The notes under the pieces are model-generated. The model saw nothing but the letters and a program-made list of their open reading frames with translations. It was not told the origin of the DNA and did no database searches. From Lithobates sylvaticus (taxonomy: Eukaryota > Chordata > Amphibia > Anura > Ranidae), in assembly GCA_028564925.1 (NCBI GenBank), contig CM053029.1, forward strand, positions 427,964,216 to 428,028,215: DNA of 64,000 nt, read 5' to 3'. Numbering within the stretch: the first letter of the stretch is position 1; each line of letters starts with the position of its first letter. Shown here one piece after another: positions 10,356-22,174 of this stretch. The position numbers and the translations under genes are program-made.

Positions 10356-10495
10356 TGAGGCACTTTACAGGCGCTACAGCGCTAAAAATAGTGCCTTCAT
10401 AGCGCCTGTACAGAGTCTCTCCAGTGTGAAAGCCTGAGTGCTTTCACACTGGAGCGGTGTACTTCAAAAAAAAGTCCTGCAAGCTGCATCTTTGC
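10356..10495. mobile_element. Fragment of the 5738/6133 Harbinger-like MITE family
   Basis: Contains caggcgctacagcgctaaaaata and gctttcacactggagcggtg, shared with the two copies near 6 kb. The ends are not preserved. Confidence 0.6.
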
Positions 10496-10496
10496 A

Positions 10497-10850
10497 CACA
10501 CACCTGCATATATGTCACCCCCCCCCCACACACACACCTGTATATATGTCAGCCCCACACCCCTGTATATGCCAGCCCCCCACACACCTGTATATATATC
10601 AGCCCCCCACACACACACCTGTATATATGTCAGCCCCCCCCACACACCTGTATATATGTCAGCCCTCCACACACCTGTACATATGCCAGCCCCCCCACAT
10701 ACACCTATACATATGCCAGCCACCCACACACACCTGTATATATGTCAGCCCCCCACACACACGAGCATATTTGTCAGCCCCCTTACACACCTATATACAT
10801 ATCAGCCCCACACACATACCTGTATATATGCCAGCCCCCCTGTGTGGTAA
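10497..10850 (+). repeat. 27-bp minisatellite
   Basis: About 13 units of cacacacctgtatatatgtc agccccc. Period 27 keeps frames open (YICQPPTHTPV repeats). Not a gene. Confidence 0.9.
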
Positions 10851-11277
10851 GTCTACATGCTGATCCAGGATACCGTGGTCAGTTTTTCGTGCCTCTGTCA
10901 TCCTGCTCTCTCCTTAGCATCTCTGCTCTCCCCTCCCCTTCTGCCTGTCAGTTCTGTGTGTGTGAGAACTTGATCTCCTCCCCACCCCTCTCCTCTCATG
11001 CCTGTGTAATTCTATTCCCTGCAGCTGTTCCAGTGCTTGTAAAGTAAAGAATCATGCATAGTTGCCAACGTTCTCAAAAAAGTTTTAGGGACACTGTTTT
11101 TTGTCTGTAGGCAGAGTATTATTTTCATTAGGGGTGGGGTATTCATTTGTAGGCATGGTCTAGCTGGAGTGGAAAAATGTGGCATGCATAGCGGTGAAAA
11201 ATGGGCGTGGTTAAAACTATGCTAAATATTGGACGTGGCTTAAAGGGGATGTGGTTAGAGTCTGAAATGAAAGAGGG

Positions 11278-11479
11278 ATGGAGGGAGAAGGAAAAGAGCG
11301 ATGGAGAGAGAGAGAAATAAAGAGAAAGAGGGAGAGAGAAAGAAAGAGAGAAAGAGGGAGAGAGAAAGAAAGAGAGAAAGAGGGAGAAAGGAAGAAAGAG
11401 AGAAAGAGGGAGAGAGGAAGAAAGAGGGGGAGAGGAAGAAAGAGGGGGAGAGGAAGAAAGAGAGAAAGAGGGATAGAGG

Positions 11480-11527
<48 letters not shown>

Positions 11528-11596
11528 AGAAAGAGGGAGGGAGAGAGAAATAAATAGAGAGGGAAAGAAAAAGAAAGAGAGAAAGAGGGATAGAGG

Positions 11597-11649
<53 letters not shown>

Positions 11650-11800
11650 GAAAGTGGGAGAGAAAGAAAGAGATTAATATAGAGAAAGCAAGACAGAGAG
11701 AGGGAGAGAGAGAGAAAGAAAGACAAACAGAGATAGGGAGGGAAGGGGAGAGAAGGAGATAAAGAAGGAAAGAAAGAAGGAAAAAAAGAGGGATGGAGAG
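11278..11800. repeat. (GA)n / AGAAAG low-complexity tract
   Basis: Purine-only on the plus strand for about 500 bp, with pure GA runs near 11490-11520 and 11600-11646. Such mirror-repeat purine tracts can form triplex DNA. The long charged or Ser/Leu/Phe reading frames here are artefacts. Confidence 0.95.
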
Positions 11801-11917
11801 ACAGCAGGCCCAGATCCTACCCCACAATAGCAATATGTGTATGCCAGAAAATGTAACACTCAGCAGATAAAGATACTCCAAACACCACCCCCCCCAGGCA
11901 GATCCCATCAAACAGAT

Positions 11918-12235
11918 ACAAGAGATGGCCAGAGAGTGTGCGGACATGATACAAGAGATGGTCAGAAAGTGTGCGGACATGAGACAGAAGATGGTCAGAG
12001 AATGTGCGGACATGATACAAGAGATGGTCAGAGAGTGTGCGGACATGCTACAGGAGATGGTCAGAGAGTGTGCAGACATGATACAGGAGATGGTCAGAAA
12101 GTGTGTGGACATAATACAGGAGACGGTCAGAGTGTGTGGACATGATAGAGGAGATGGTCAGAGAGTGTGCAGACATGAAACAGGAGATGGTCAGAGAGTG
12201 TGCAGACATGCTACAAGAGACTGAAGACCTACTAC
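11918..12235 (+). repeat. 33-bp minisatellite encoding an 11-residue unit
   Basis: About ten units of gacatgatacaagagatggt cagagagtgtgcg. Read in one frame it gives the hendecad MIQEMVRECAD repeated, with one unit out of phase near 12125. The unit differs from the 31-bp family at 7079-7360 mainly by two extra bases. Coding is not proven, because a period divisible by three leaves frames open. Confidence 0.9.
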
Positions 12236-12655
12236 AAAGGATGGAGTCAGAGACCAAAGACACAGCTGAGAGCAATGAGGAGGACTTGTGTACATGTACA
12301 GATGGGGGTGATGATCGCCTTTAGTCCTGTCATGTCCCGGTTGGTCCCTGGACTCTTCCGCTCACAGCCCGGCCACTGATTCACTAGTGTCTCCAGGGGC
12401 ATGCTTAAAGACGGCACCATGATGTCATTGTGCATCCCCCCTGCACGAATGGCCGAGCTTGCCCAAGCAGCGAATGTGCAGTTGTAAAGTTGGGCCATTG
12501 CCATGTTTGAATGGACAGAAGTTGCGGCCTTGTTATGGGGAATCAGAGCGCCCCAAGAGGCCATCCGGGGGTCAGGACAAAGCAAATTTTTCCTGGACAT
12601 AGATCTGCATTCCGTGAATTTCCCCAGAAAATTGGGACTGTTGGCAACTATGCAT

Positions 12656-12751
12656 CAGGCTCCTACTTACACCAGAATTCCCTCTTCTATCAGAGTCTCC
12701 CTTACATCACAGTTCCAGATAAATTGTTGCAGTGGGTGTAGTTTGGAGAGC
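12656..12751. other. Left flank and target duplication of the PLE
   Basis: TAGTTTGGAGAGC at 12739-12751 recurs at 23250-23262, bracketing the Penelope-like element. The rest has no recognisable feature. Confidence 0.7.
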
Positions 12752-13043
12752 TACTAGAGAAGAGTGTATACTGTATGCTCCTCTAAGGATATGTATACAA
12801 ATTCAATGATAAATAAAGTGCAATGCGCATGAATAAATAATGTGTAAATATAAGTGTCAATATTAAAAAAATGCAATAAAAAAGATAAATGCACAAATCT
12901 AGTGTAAAGTGATAAGTGACAGTGAAGCGTCAAATAATAAAAACTTAGGTGCCTTCAAAGAAGTGCGTGAATATAGCAACAAATAAAACATTTTCAAAAA
13001 ATATATATGTAATAGTATGAAAAAGAACCCCAAATATTAAAAA

Positions 13044-14462
13044 TATATCTGTATGAGAATAAATAAATTACAAAAATATATAAACGTGATAATCCATAAA
13101 AAATCCAAAATGTGCAAATTCAAAATAAATGTCCAAGATGAATAAATAACAACACAGAGAAAAAATTTCCAAAATATGGCAATAACCAAAAAAGTGTAAC
13201 TTAATCCAAACGACACAGTCTATGAAGAAACAGGGATCTGTGCAAAAATGCAGCAGCAGGTGAAAAAAGTGACTTTGCGGTGCTCCCCTCCTTCATTCAC
13301 CTCCCTTCATGTGCTTGCACTCACCGGAGCACCTCACCCCTGCAGGGGTAACAGGCGTAATACTATTAATCCCAAAGGATCGTATTCCTCTTGATAGGAT
13401 GTCCCTTCTGTCCAGGTAGCTGTCAGCCCTCAAACGCTGTTCCCGTCTCAGCAAGGGTTAAAATCCATCAACAGTGGAGAATTCACATGTATAGGAAAGG
13501 ATGAGCCTCATAGTGTGAATCTGTTAAAAAGTGTTTATTTAAAATTATAAGACTAAAAAATATTGGTGAGTAGGGCTCACAAACCCACAACTCATGGACA
13601 AATCACAAACGGTGTAAATTCCGCTGATTCCGGCATGTACGGCATGCATTTCACGGCCAAAATCTCCAAGAACTGGAAGCATGGAAACACCGGAAGTGAC
13701 GTATTGCGTACCAAGAAAGACCCTCCTTACGCGTTTCGTCATACAGATGTCATAGGAGGCGCTGCCATCTTGGTACACCGTATGCCTTAAGAAGCAGATG
13801 GAGAAGCCGCGCTAGCCAATTGGGGGAAAGCTGCTCAAATAACTGGAACGCCCACGTATAATGATACACCGCACGTCTATCCCTACCACAGAAATGTATA
13901 TATACGTAATCTACCCCACCGCCATCTAGTGGATATACAGGAAAAAGGCACGGCGCGGCAACTTCAGTGCTTAATATAGGAATTTTTAAAAAGGTTATTG
14001 TACATTTAAAACCATATGTGAACACGAGACATGCACTCCACTGACTAATAAGCTTAATAATTACTAATAAATTACAAAAAATACTGGGACATAAGTGAAG
14101 ATGGTGTAAGAAATATATACATGAAAAAAAAATATATATATATAAAAAATATATAATCTATAGAAAAAATAGAAAATATATTATATATATATTTAAGATG
14201 GAATCTTACCAATTAACAAACAAGAGGATGCAAATAAATTCTATGCAGGAAATAAAATTATTGTAGATGACTCTGTACACCAATTCAATGAACTGGGCAA
14301 TAGAAAAGTGCCTATATTGATTCCTCAAAATGCATAAATGAAATACATACATAATTATAAAAAATATATAAATAAGATATTTGATAAAAAATATATATAA
14401 GGGAGTGATGAGAAAAAAGGGGTAAAGGGTACTAAACCTTAGGGAATATAGGTGGAGATATC
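13044..14462 (-). repeat. Outer part of the inverted left PLE arm
   Basis: Reverse complement of about 21824-23198, with small indels and a shorter AT tract. It contains a twin of the hammerhead-like motif. The remaining inner part of this arm resumes at 19550. Confidence 0.9.
13728..13797 (-). ncRNA. Hammerhead ribozyme-like motif, left arm
   Basis: On the minus strand the core reads CTATGA, a short stem CATC...GACG around TGTAT, then GAAACGCGTA. This approximates the CUGAUGA-stem II-GAAA core of hammerhead ribozymes, which are known in Penelope-like terminal repeats. The first core box deviates, so self-cleavage is doubtful. Confidence 0.4.
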
Positions 14463-14929
14463 TTAACCACTTCAGCCCCGGACCATTTGGCAGCCAAAGG
14501 ACCAGAGGTCTTTTTTCAATTTCGCACTGCACTACTTTAACTGGTAATTGCGCGGTCATGCAATTTTGTAACCAAACGAAATTTGCGTCCTTTTCTTCCC
14601 ACAAATAGAGCTTTCTTTTGATGGTATTTGATTGCCTCTGTGATTTTTATTTTTTGAGATATAAACGGAAAAAGAGCGAAAATTTTGAAAAAAAAAGAGA
14701 TTTTCTACTTTTTGTTATAAAAAAAATCTAATAAACTCAATTTTAGTCAAACATTTGGGCCAAAATGTATTCAGCCACATGTCTTTAGTAAAAAAAATGC
14801 CAATAAGCGTATATTTATTGGTTTGCGCAAAAGTTATAGCGTCTACAAACTAGAGTACATTTTCTGGAATTTACACCGCTTTTAATTTATGACTGCCTAT
14901 TTCATTTCTTGAGGTGCTAAAATGGCAGA

Positions 14930-15995
14930 GAAGTACAAAACCCCCCCAAATGACCCCATTTTGGAAAGTAGACACCCCAAGCTATTTGCTGAGAGGCATG
15001 TTGAGCCCATTGAATATTTTTTTTTTTAGTCCCAAGTGATTGAATAAAGACAAAAATAAAAAAGATTTTTTTTTTTTTTCAAAAAGTTGTCACTAAATGA
15101 TATATTGCTCACACATGCCATAGTTATATGTGGAATTGCACCCCAAAATACATTTTGCTGCTTCTCCTGAGTATGGGGATACCACATGTGTGGGACTTTT
15201 TGGGAGCCTAGCCGCGTACGGGGCCCCGAAACCCAAGCACCGCCTTCAGGATTTCTAAGGGTGCAAATTTTTGATTTCACTCCTCACTACCTATCACCGT
15301 TTCGAAGGCCATAAAATGCCAAAATAGCACAAAACCCCCCCAAATGACCCCATTTTGGAAAGTAGACACCCCAAGCTATTTGTTGAGAGGCATGGTGAGT
15401 ATTTTACAGCTCTCATTTGTTTTTGAAAATGAAGAAAGTAAAGAAAAAAAAAAAATTTTTTTTTCTTTTTTCAATTTTCAAAACTTTGTGACAAAAAGCG
15501 ACATCTGCAAAATACTCACAATACCTCTCAGCAAATAGCTTGGGGTGTCTACTTTCCAAAATGGGGTCATTTTGGGGGGTTTTATGCCATCTGGGCATTC
15601 CATGGCCTCCGAAACTGTGATTGGCAGTGAGAAGTGAAATAAAAAAATTACACCCTTAGAAAGCCTGAAGGCGGTGATTGGTTTTTGGGGTTCCGTACGC
15701 AGCTAGGCTCCCAAAAAGTCCCACACATGTGGTATCCCCGTACTCAGGAGAAGCAACAGAATGTATTTTGGGGTGTATTTCCACATATGCCCATGACATG
15801 TTTGAGCAATATATCATTTAGTGACAACTTTTTGTAAAAAAAAAATATATATATTTTTTTTTTTTCATTATTCAATCTCTTGGGACAAAAAAAAAAAATA
15901 TTTAATGGGCTCAACATTGCTCTCATCAAATAGCTTGGGGTGTCTACTTTCCAAAATGGGGTCATTTGGGGGGGGTTTGAACTGTCCTGGCATTT
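14930..15995. repeat. About 1.06-kb palindrome inside the TTAA element
   Basis: Arms of roughly 500 bp mirror around 15455. ccattttggaaagtagacac occurs in plus sense at about 14960 and 15350 and inverted at about 15555 and 15950. The block caccgccttcagg...cccacacatgtgg is likewise mirrored. Arms differ by many substitutions, so the palindrome is old. Confidence 0.8.
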
Positions 15996-17224
15996 TATGC
16001 ACAACATTTAGAAGCCTATGTCACACGTCACCCACTCTTCTAACCACTTGTAGACAAAGCCCTTTCTGACACTTTTTGTTTACATGAAAACATTTTTTTT
16101 TTTGCAAGAAAATTACGTTGAACCCCCAAACACTATATATATTGTTAAAGCAAAGGCCCTACAGATTAAAATGGTGGGTGTTGCATTTTTTTTTTCCACA
16201 CAGTATTTGCGCAGCGATTTTTCAAACGCATTTTTTGTGGAAAAAATACACTTTTTTTTTTTATTTTAATGCACTAAAACACACTATATTGCTCAAATTT
16301 TTGATGAAATAAAAAATATGATCTTAGGCCGAGTACATGGATACCAAACACGACATGCTTTAAAATTGCGCACAAACACGCAGTGGCGACAAACTACATA
16401 CATTTTTAAAAGCCTTTAAAAGCCTTTACATGATACCACATTAGATTCACGGAGGAGGTCTACTGCTAAAATTACTGCCCTCGATCTGACCTTCGCGGTG
16501 ATACCTCACATGCATGGTGCAATTGCTGTTTACATATGACGCCAGACCAACGCTTGTGTACGCCTTTGCGCAAGAGAAGGGGGGGCAGGGGTGCTTTTTT
16601 TTTTTTTTTTTGTTTTTTTTTTTATTTATTTAGCTTTTTTATTTTATTTTTAAACTGTTCCTTCCATTTTTTTTCTTTGTTATGATTTTTATTGTTATCT
16701 CAGGGAATGTAAATATCCCCTATGATAGCAATAGGCAGTGACAGGTACTCTTTTTTTGAAAAAATTGGGGTCTATTAGACCCTAGATCTTTCCTCTGCCC
16801 TCAAAGCATCTGACCACACCAAGATTGGTGTGATAAAATGCTTTCCCAATTTCCCAATGGCGCGGTTTATATCCGGGAGGGGGGACATTCCCTCCCACTG
16901 CTTGTAAAAGCAGTCTAGAGGCTAATTACCCGCTAGAATTGCTTTTACATGAAAGCCGATCACTGGCTGAAAAGAATGATACCAAGATGATACCTAAACC
17001 TGCAGGCATCATTCTGGTATAACCATTCAAAGTCCAGCAACATACTGGACATATATTGTAATCTTTTTTTTTTCATGCAGCCTCTTGGCTGAACGAAAAA
17101 AAGAGATTGATTGGTGGGTATGCCCACCATTAGAATACCTCCCTTCATCCACCCACTTCTAATGATGGGCATACATGCACCATTTATATATGCCGATGCA
17201 TGGGGCATCCTCCCGCAAAAGTTA

Positions 17225-17268
17225 TGCCGTGTACACACGGTCGGAATTTCGACCGTATGTACGTGGCA
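17225..17268. mobile_element. Tips-only Harbinger remnant, 44 bp
   Basis: TGCCGTGTACACACGGTCGG and its near-mirror ending CCGTATGTACGTGGCA are almost adjacent, flanked by TTA (17222-17224, 17269-17271). The termini match the MITEs at 54068-54491 and 54804-55220. The interior is missing. Confidence 0.6.
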
Positions 17269-17479
17269 TTAGGAGCCAATCGCTCCTCCCCCCCCCTGCT
17301 GCCCCCATGCTTCGGCATATATGCTCTTTTTTTTAACTGTGGTGGTGAAATCACCTCCTACAGCGTTGGAGTCGCGGCTTTATGTATCGTGGGAGCAAAC
17401 GCTGTTGCTGTCAAGATAAATAAATCCGCGTTGCAACTGAATGGCGCACCTGAAAACAAAAAAATGCTCAACACTAAAA

Positions 17480-18040
17480 CACAGTAAACAAAATTACATA
17501 CCTGAAAAGCAAGCATGATAAAACATGATAAAACATAATAAAACATTGCAGAATAGAATGGAGTAAAAAAAAGAGCAACAATAGAGAGAGAATAGAGTGA
17601 GAGAGAGAACAATAAAACGACAACTATTTTATTTTTTTTTATTTTTTTGAGATTCACAGGTAAAAAAGCTCCTGACTGAAGCGACTGAATCAAAACGCTA
17701 CCACAAAAAAACTGTTAGCGATCGCAGGGATCAGGCCTGACTCTGCGAACGCTGCAGTTATGTGTGCTTAGTGTTTTGTAAGTGACAGTGATCGATCGAT
17801 ACTGCACTTGGGTGGGCTGGGCTGGGCGGAGGGGGAAAACGCAGGTGCTAGCAGGTATCTGGGCTGATCCCGCTAACAATGCGGTTTTTTTTGGAACCCT
17901 AAACTGCTGGGACGCTAGTATAGATCTGATCAGATCAGATATCGATCTGTTCAGATACTGTGCCACTAAGGGAGGTGTATGCTTTGCGCGTGGGTGTTTG
18001 CGGTACTGGCACTAACCTGGGGCGACGCAGACCTTATTTG
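17480..18040. other. Stretch inside the TTAA element, no gene
   Basis: AT-rich, then GATC-rich sequence with short mirrored runs such as gatctgatcagatcagatatcgatc near 17930. No coding evidence. Confidence 0.4.
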
Positions 18041-18180
18041 ACCCTAAAACCTAATTGATATCACCCGCCGGGCGATCAGGGGGTTAAACCGTTATTGGGT
18101 AATAAATGGCGGGTTCCCTGACAGTATAAAAAACAAGCTAACTAACCAGCGTCACCCGTAACAGTAATACAAAAAAAAAC

Positions 18181-18990
18181 TGGTTACCTAGCGACACTAA
18201 TGCAGCGATCAGAAAAACGATCGCTTAGTGACACTGGCAAAAGGGGGTGAAAGGGTTAACTAGGGGCAATCAGGGGGTTAAACCTTTATTAGGTAATATA
18301 TGGGGGTACCTGACGCTATATAAAAACCTGACGGGGAACCTAAATAACGAAATAACTAACTGGCTAACCAGCGTCACCAGTGACAGTTATACAGTGATCA
18401 CTGGTGAAAGGGTTAACTCTAGGGGCAATCAGGGGGTTAAAACCTTTATTTAGGTTGTAATATGGGGGTACCTGACCTATAAACCTATTTATGAACCTAT
18501 ATAAACATGGCGGTTACCTAAAAAAAAAAAATGGTTACCTAGCGACACTAATGCAGCGATCAGAAAAACGATCGCTTAGTGACACTGGCAAAAGGGGGTG
18601 AAAGGGTTAACTAGGGGCAATCAGGGGGTTAAAACCTTTATTAGGTAATATATGGGGGTACCTGACGCTATATAAAAACCTGACGGGGAACCTAAATAAC
18701 AAAATAACTAACTGGCTAACCAGCGTCACCAGTGACAGTTATACAGTGATCACTGGTGAAAGGGTTAACTCTAGGGGCAATCAGGGGGTTAAAACCTTTA
18801 TTTAGGTTGTAATATGGGGGTACCTGACCTATAAACCTATTTATGAACCTATATAAACATGGCGGTTACCTAAAAAAAAAAAATGGTTACCTAGCGACAG
18901 CAGTGACACTAATACAGCGATCAGAAAAACGATCGCTTAGTGACACTGGCAAAAGGGGGTGAAAGGGTTACCTGGGGGGCAATCAAGGGG
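18181..18990 (+). repeat. 351-bp tandem duplication plus partial third copy
   Basis: tggttacctagcgacactaa starts at 18181, 18532 and 18884. The first two units are nearly identical over about 351 bp and the third is partial with a short insertion. This suggests a recent tandem expansion within the element. Confidence 0.85.
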
Positions 18991-19549
18991 TTAAACCTTT
19001 ATTAGGGGGGGGTAGGGGGCTACCTTGGACCTAAAACTAACTGCCCTGACAGTTATTACAGTCACACTGACACTAAATGCAGTGATCAGTAAATAAATGA
19101 TCACTGCAATTAGTGACACTGTGACTGGGGGGGGAGGGGGTGATCTGGGGGGTGATCAGGGGGTGACAGGGGGGTGGAATATGTGCCTAACTGTACTGGT
19201 GTCAGTGTAGTGTTGTGCACTAACCTGTACATGTTCGCCGCTCGGCGTCTCCGGTCACATAGACCGGCGCACCGAGCGTGACATCACTTCCGCCTTCCTG
19301 TCTATACAATAGACAGGAAGGGGAAGTTTTTCATTGGCCAGGAGCGATCGCGAGGGGGTGGCCAGAAACCACTGGCCGTCCCCTCGTCCCGGATCGCTCC
19401 TGAAGCGATCCCGACCGTCCCCGCCGGCGGAGGGGGGTCCGATCGGACCCCCCAACCGCCGGAAGAATGTCACGTACAGGTACGTGATTCTGCCTGTACG
19501 TGCCATTCTGCCGACGTAAATATACAGGGGGCGGTCGGGAAGTGGTTAA

Positions 19550-20003
19550 TAAAAATATATATGTGCTCTGCAGTTTTGTTGCATGTAATGAGTAAAAAAG
19601 GTAATATCATAGAAATATATAGAATAAAATAGATGAAGAGATGTGTGTTGGTATCAAAAAGGTTATGGGAGGAGTCTATGATAAGAATTTATTAAATAGA
19701 CCTCAGTATATATATGTATAAAAGTGTGTATGACTACTAATAGTCACACCCATGCATTCGGGTGAGTGTTTAAAAATAATTGGGCAAATGTGGGTTGTTC
19801 AAAAATTGGATAAGAAACAGTTCAGATCTATGTCCATGTTTAACCCCCTTGGCACCAAAGACTCTAGACGATAGATCCATTTAGTTTCATTTTGGGAGAC
19901 CTGGATCTTCTTACTCCCTCCCCTCCAATGGTCATTGATAATATCAATCAATGCCATAAAAAATTAAACCTGAGGGGTTCCTATTGTGGAATTCATCAAA
20001 GTG
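19550..20003 (-). repeat. Inner part of the inverted PLE arm
   Basis: Reverse complement of about 21371-21819, including the antisense end of the endonuclease gene. The open frame beginning at 19892 on the plus strand starts within this antisense segment, so only its part from about 20004 is real. Confidence 0.85.
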
Positions 20004-20998
20004 GCAGGCCCATTATAAGTGGAGTTGATTCACTTTTCTCCAGACTGGGGGAATATATTGATCAATTTTTAAAAACCCTTGTGAGAGAAGGGAAGTCCTA
20101 CCTGAGGGTCAGCACGCAACTAATCAATGAGCTTCAGCAGATTAAAGATGTCAACCATTGCCTTCTGGCCACGATAGATGTGAACTCCCTATACACCAGC
20201 ATTGTACAGAAGGACGGTTTGGCAGGAGTTGAGAAGGCCCTACATGAGGGTACAGACCTTAGACAGGAACAAATCGGTTACTCGAAGGCTTGAAACTAGC
20301 TATTTTTGGCACCAGAAGGAGTATTACGTCCAAACGAAGGGTGTTGCTATGGGCGCCAAATATGCCCCCAGCGTGGCCAATTTAATTGTGGATATGTGGG
20401 AAGAACGATATATATACAGTAAGAGACGTCCTGAGATTAAGTTCTACCACAGGTACATCGATGATGTAATCATCCTGTGAGAAGGCACCCCTGAATCATT
20501 TGGGTCTTTCCTGGGAGAAATTAATAAAAACTCATTTGGAATCTCTTTCACTGGAAAGTGTGATCATAATCAGATAGATTATCTGGACTTACAGATTTTT
20601 AAAATGGGTGATGAGATTTTTACTAAAACCTTTTTCAAAGTAACAGATTGTAATGGGTAAGTTCCCACCTCCAGCTGCCACAAGTGGATAAATAACATTC
20701 CCAAGGGCCGGCTTTTGAGAGTACGCAGGAACTGCCATAATGTGGATGATTATCTCGTGCAGTCTGATACTTTGATGGGGAAGTTTGTTGATAAAGGGTA
20801 CCCAGTGGAGCCATTGCTGAAACTGAAAGAGGAAATAAAGGAACTATTTTTTGTTGAGACCAAAAGAGCAGAAATCTAAAGATCTACAAACGAATATAGC
20901 ATTTATTACTGGGTACAACAATCAGTTCTAATCAATTGAACACATTGTCAGGAAATACTGGCCCATATTAAAATCTGACAGGACTGTGGCCAAAATCC
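20004..20998 (+). pseudogene. PLE reverse transcriptase, 5'-truncated and decayed
   Basis: Recognisable RT pieces follow in order: RPIISGVDSLFSRLGEYID, then motif A in LATIDVNSLYTSI, motif B in KGVAMGAKYAPSVANL, and motif C in HRYIDDVIIL (near 20450-20478). A thumb-like region to about 20900 follows. The order and wording are those of Penelope RT, which is related to telomerase. The frame is broken by several stops and shifts, and the N-terminus is replaced by the inverted arm. Confidence 0.85.
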
Positions 20999-21571
20999 TT
21001 GATAAAAAAAACAAGTTTTATCTACAGGAGAGCACCAACTCTCAGGAACCATTTGGTCAAAAATGTTATAGACCCCCCTAAAGCTGTGAAGCTGTTTTCT
21101 GATCTAAAGGGTTTTTATAAATGTCAGAGGTGCCTAGCGTGTCGCGTGAGTAAAAAACAACCCAGAAGAAAAACTTCCTTCAGGTCAAGGACCGGGAAGG
21201 AATTTGATATTAGGGAACTGGTCACCTGCAATAGTACTCACGTAACCTATGTCATAGAGTGCCCTTGTCAGTTACAATACGTGGACAGGACCACTAGGCC
21301 ATTATATGTTCGCATCAGGGAACATATTAACAATATTAAAAATGGCTTTCCGAAGCACCACCTTTCAAGGCACTTTGATGAATTCCACAACAGGGACCCC
21401 TCAGGTTTAATTTTTTATGGCATTGATATTATCAATGACCATTGGAGGGGAGGGTGTAAGAAAATCCAGGTCTCCCAAAATGAAACTAAATGGATCTATC
21501 GTCTAGAGTCTTTGGTGCCAAGGGGGTTAAATGTGGACATAAATCTGAACTGTTTCTTATACAATTTTTGA
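20999..21571 (+). CDS. PLE GIY-YIG endonuclease domain (open fragment)
   Basis: This 190-residue open frame is the C-terminal part of the Penelope polyprotein; the displayed start is not the natural one. Cysteines at 42, 45 and 48 (KCQRCLACR) form the zinc-finger-like linker seen in Neptune-type PLEs. The GIY-YIG core lies at 84-98 (YVIECPC...QYVDRT), followed by the RIREH helix (105-109) and the WIYRLESL segment (165-172) near the catalytic glutamate. The second motif reads YVD where YIG or YVG is usual, which may weaken activity. The enzyme nicks target DNA during retrotransposition. Confidence 0.85.
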   Translation: MIKKTSFIYRRAPTLRNHLVKNVIDPPKAVKLFSDLKGFYKCQRCLACRVSKKQPRRKTSFRSRTGKEFDIRELVTCNSTHVTYVIECPCQLQYVDRTTRPLYVRIREHINNIKNGFPKHHLSRHFDEFHNRDPSGLIFYGIDIINDHWRGGCKKIQVSQNETKWIYRLESLVPRGLNVDINLNCFLYNF

Positions 21572-22122
21572 ACAATCCACATTTGCCCAATTATTTTTAA
21601 ACACTCACCCGAATGCATGTGTGTGACTATTAGTAGTCATACACACTTTTATACACATATACCGAGGTCTATTTAATACATTTTTTATCATAGACTCCTC
21701 CCATAACCTTTTTGATACCAACACACATCTCTTCATCTATTTCATTCTATATATTTCTATGATATTACCTTTTTTGCTCATTACATGTAACGAAACTGAA
21801 GAGCACATATATCTTTTTATTAAGATATCTCCATATCTCTACCCTTTACCACTTTTTTCTCATCACTCCCTTATATATATTTTTTTTTATTAAATATCTT
21901 ATTTATATATTTTTTATAATTATATATGTATTTCATTTATGCATTTTTAGGGATCAATATAGGCACTTTTCAATTGCCCAGTTCATTGAATTAGTGTACA
22001 GAGTCATCTACAATAATTTTATTTCCTGCATAGAATTTATTTGCCTCCTCTTGTTTGTTAATTGGTAAGATTCCATCTTAAATATATATATATTTTTCAA
22101 TTTTTTCTATAGATTATGTATT

Positions 22123-22174
<52 letters not shown>

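Larger units (their letters stand above)
11054..12655. mobile_element. Composite element with ATGCATAGTTGCCAAC inverted ends
   Basis: The left end ATGCATAGTTGCCAAC (11054-11069) and the right end GTTGGCAACTATGCAT (12640-12655) are perfect 16-bp inverted repeats, each continued by gggac/gtccc-type sequence. I see no target duplication. The interior holds a 500-bp GA-rich tract and a 33-bp minisatellite. I cannot assign a superfamily. Similar single ends lie at 8062 (left type) and about 24030-24045 (right type, gttggcggctatg), so the family is dispersed. Confidence 0.6.
14467..19545. mobile_element. 5.1-kb TTAA-flanked (piggyBac-type) non-autonomous element
   Basis: It starts CCACTTCAGCCCCGG and ends GGTCGGGAAGTGG, with TTAA on both sides (14463-14466, 19546-19549). 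The mirror position in the other PLE arm (21820-21823) is an empty TTAA in matching sequence, so the insertion is exact. The first 200 bp and the last 30 bp match the 1-kb copies at 26876-27867 and 30179-31153. The extra length comes from a 1-kb palindrome, AT-rich DNA, a 44-bp Harbinger remnant and a tandem duplication. No transposase frame is present. Assignment to piggyBac rests on TTAA and the CC...GG ends. Confidence 0.8.

Noticed and set aside
11217-12112. Long Ser/Leu/Phe-rich and Arg/Glu-rich frames on both strands
   Set aside because: Products of the GA-rich tract. Composition alone explains them.
19892-20003. Start of the PLE reverse transcriptase at the first ATG of the frame
   Set aside because: This part is the antisense copy of the endonuclease end (inverted arm). 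Genuine RT sequence begins only near 20004.
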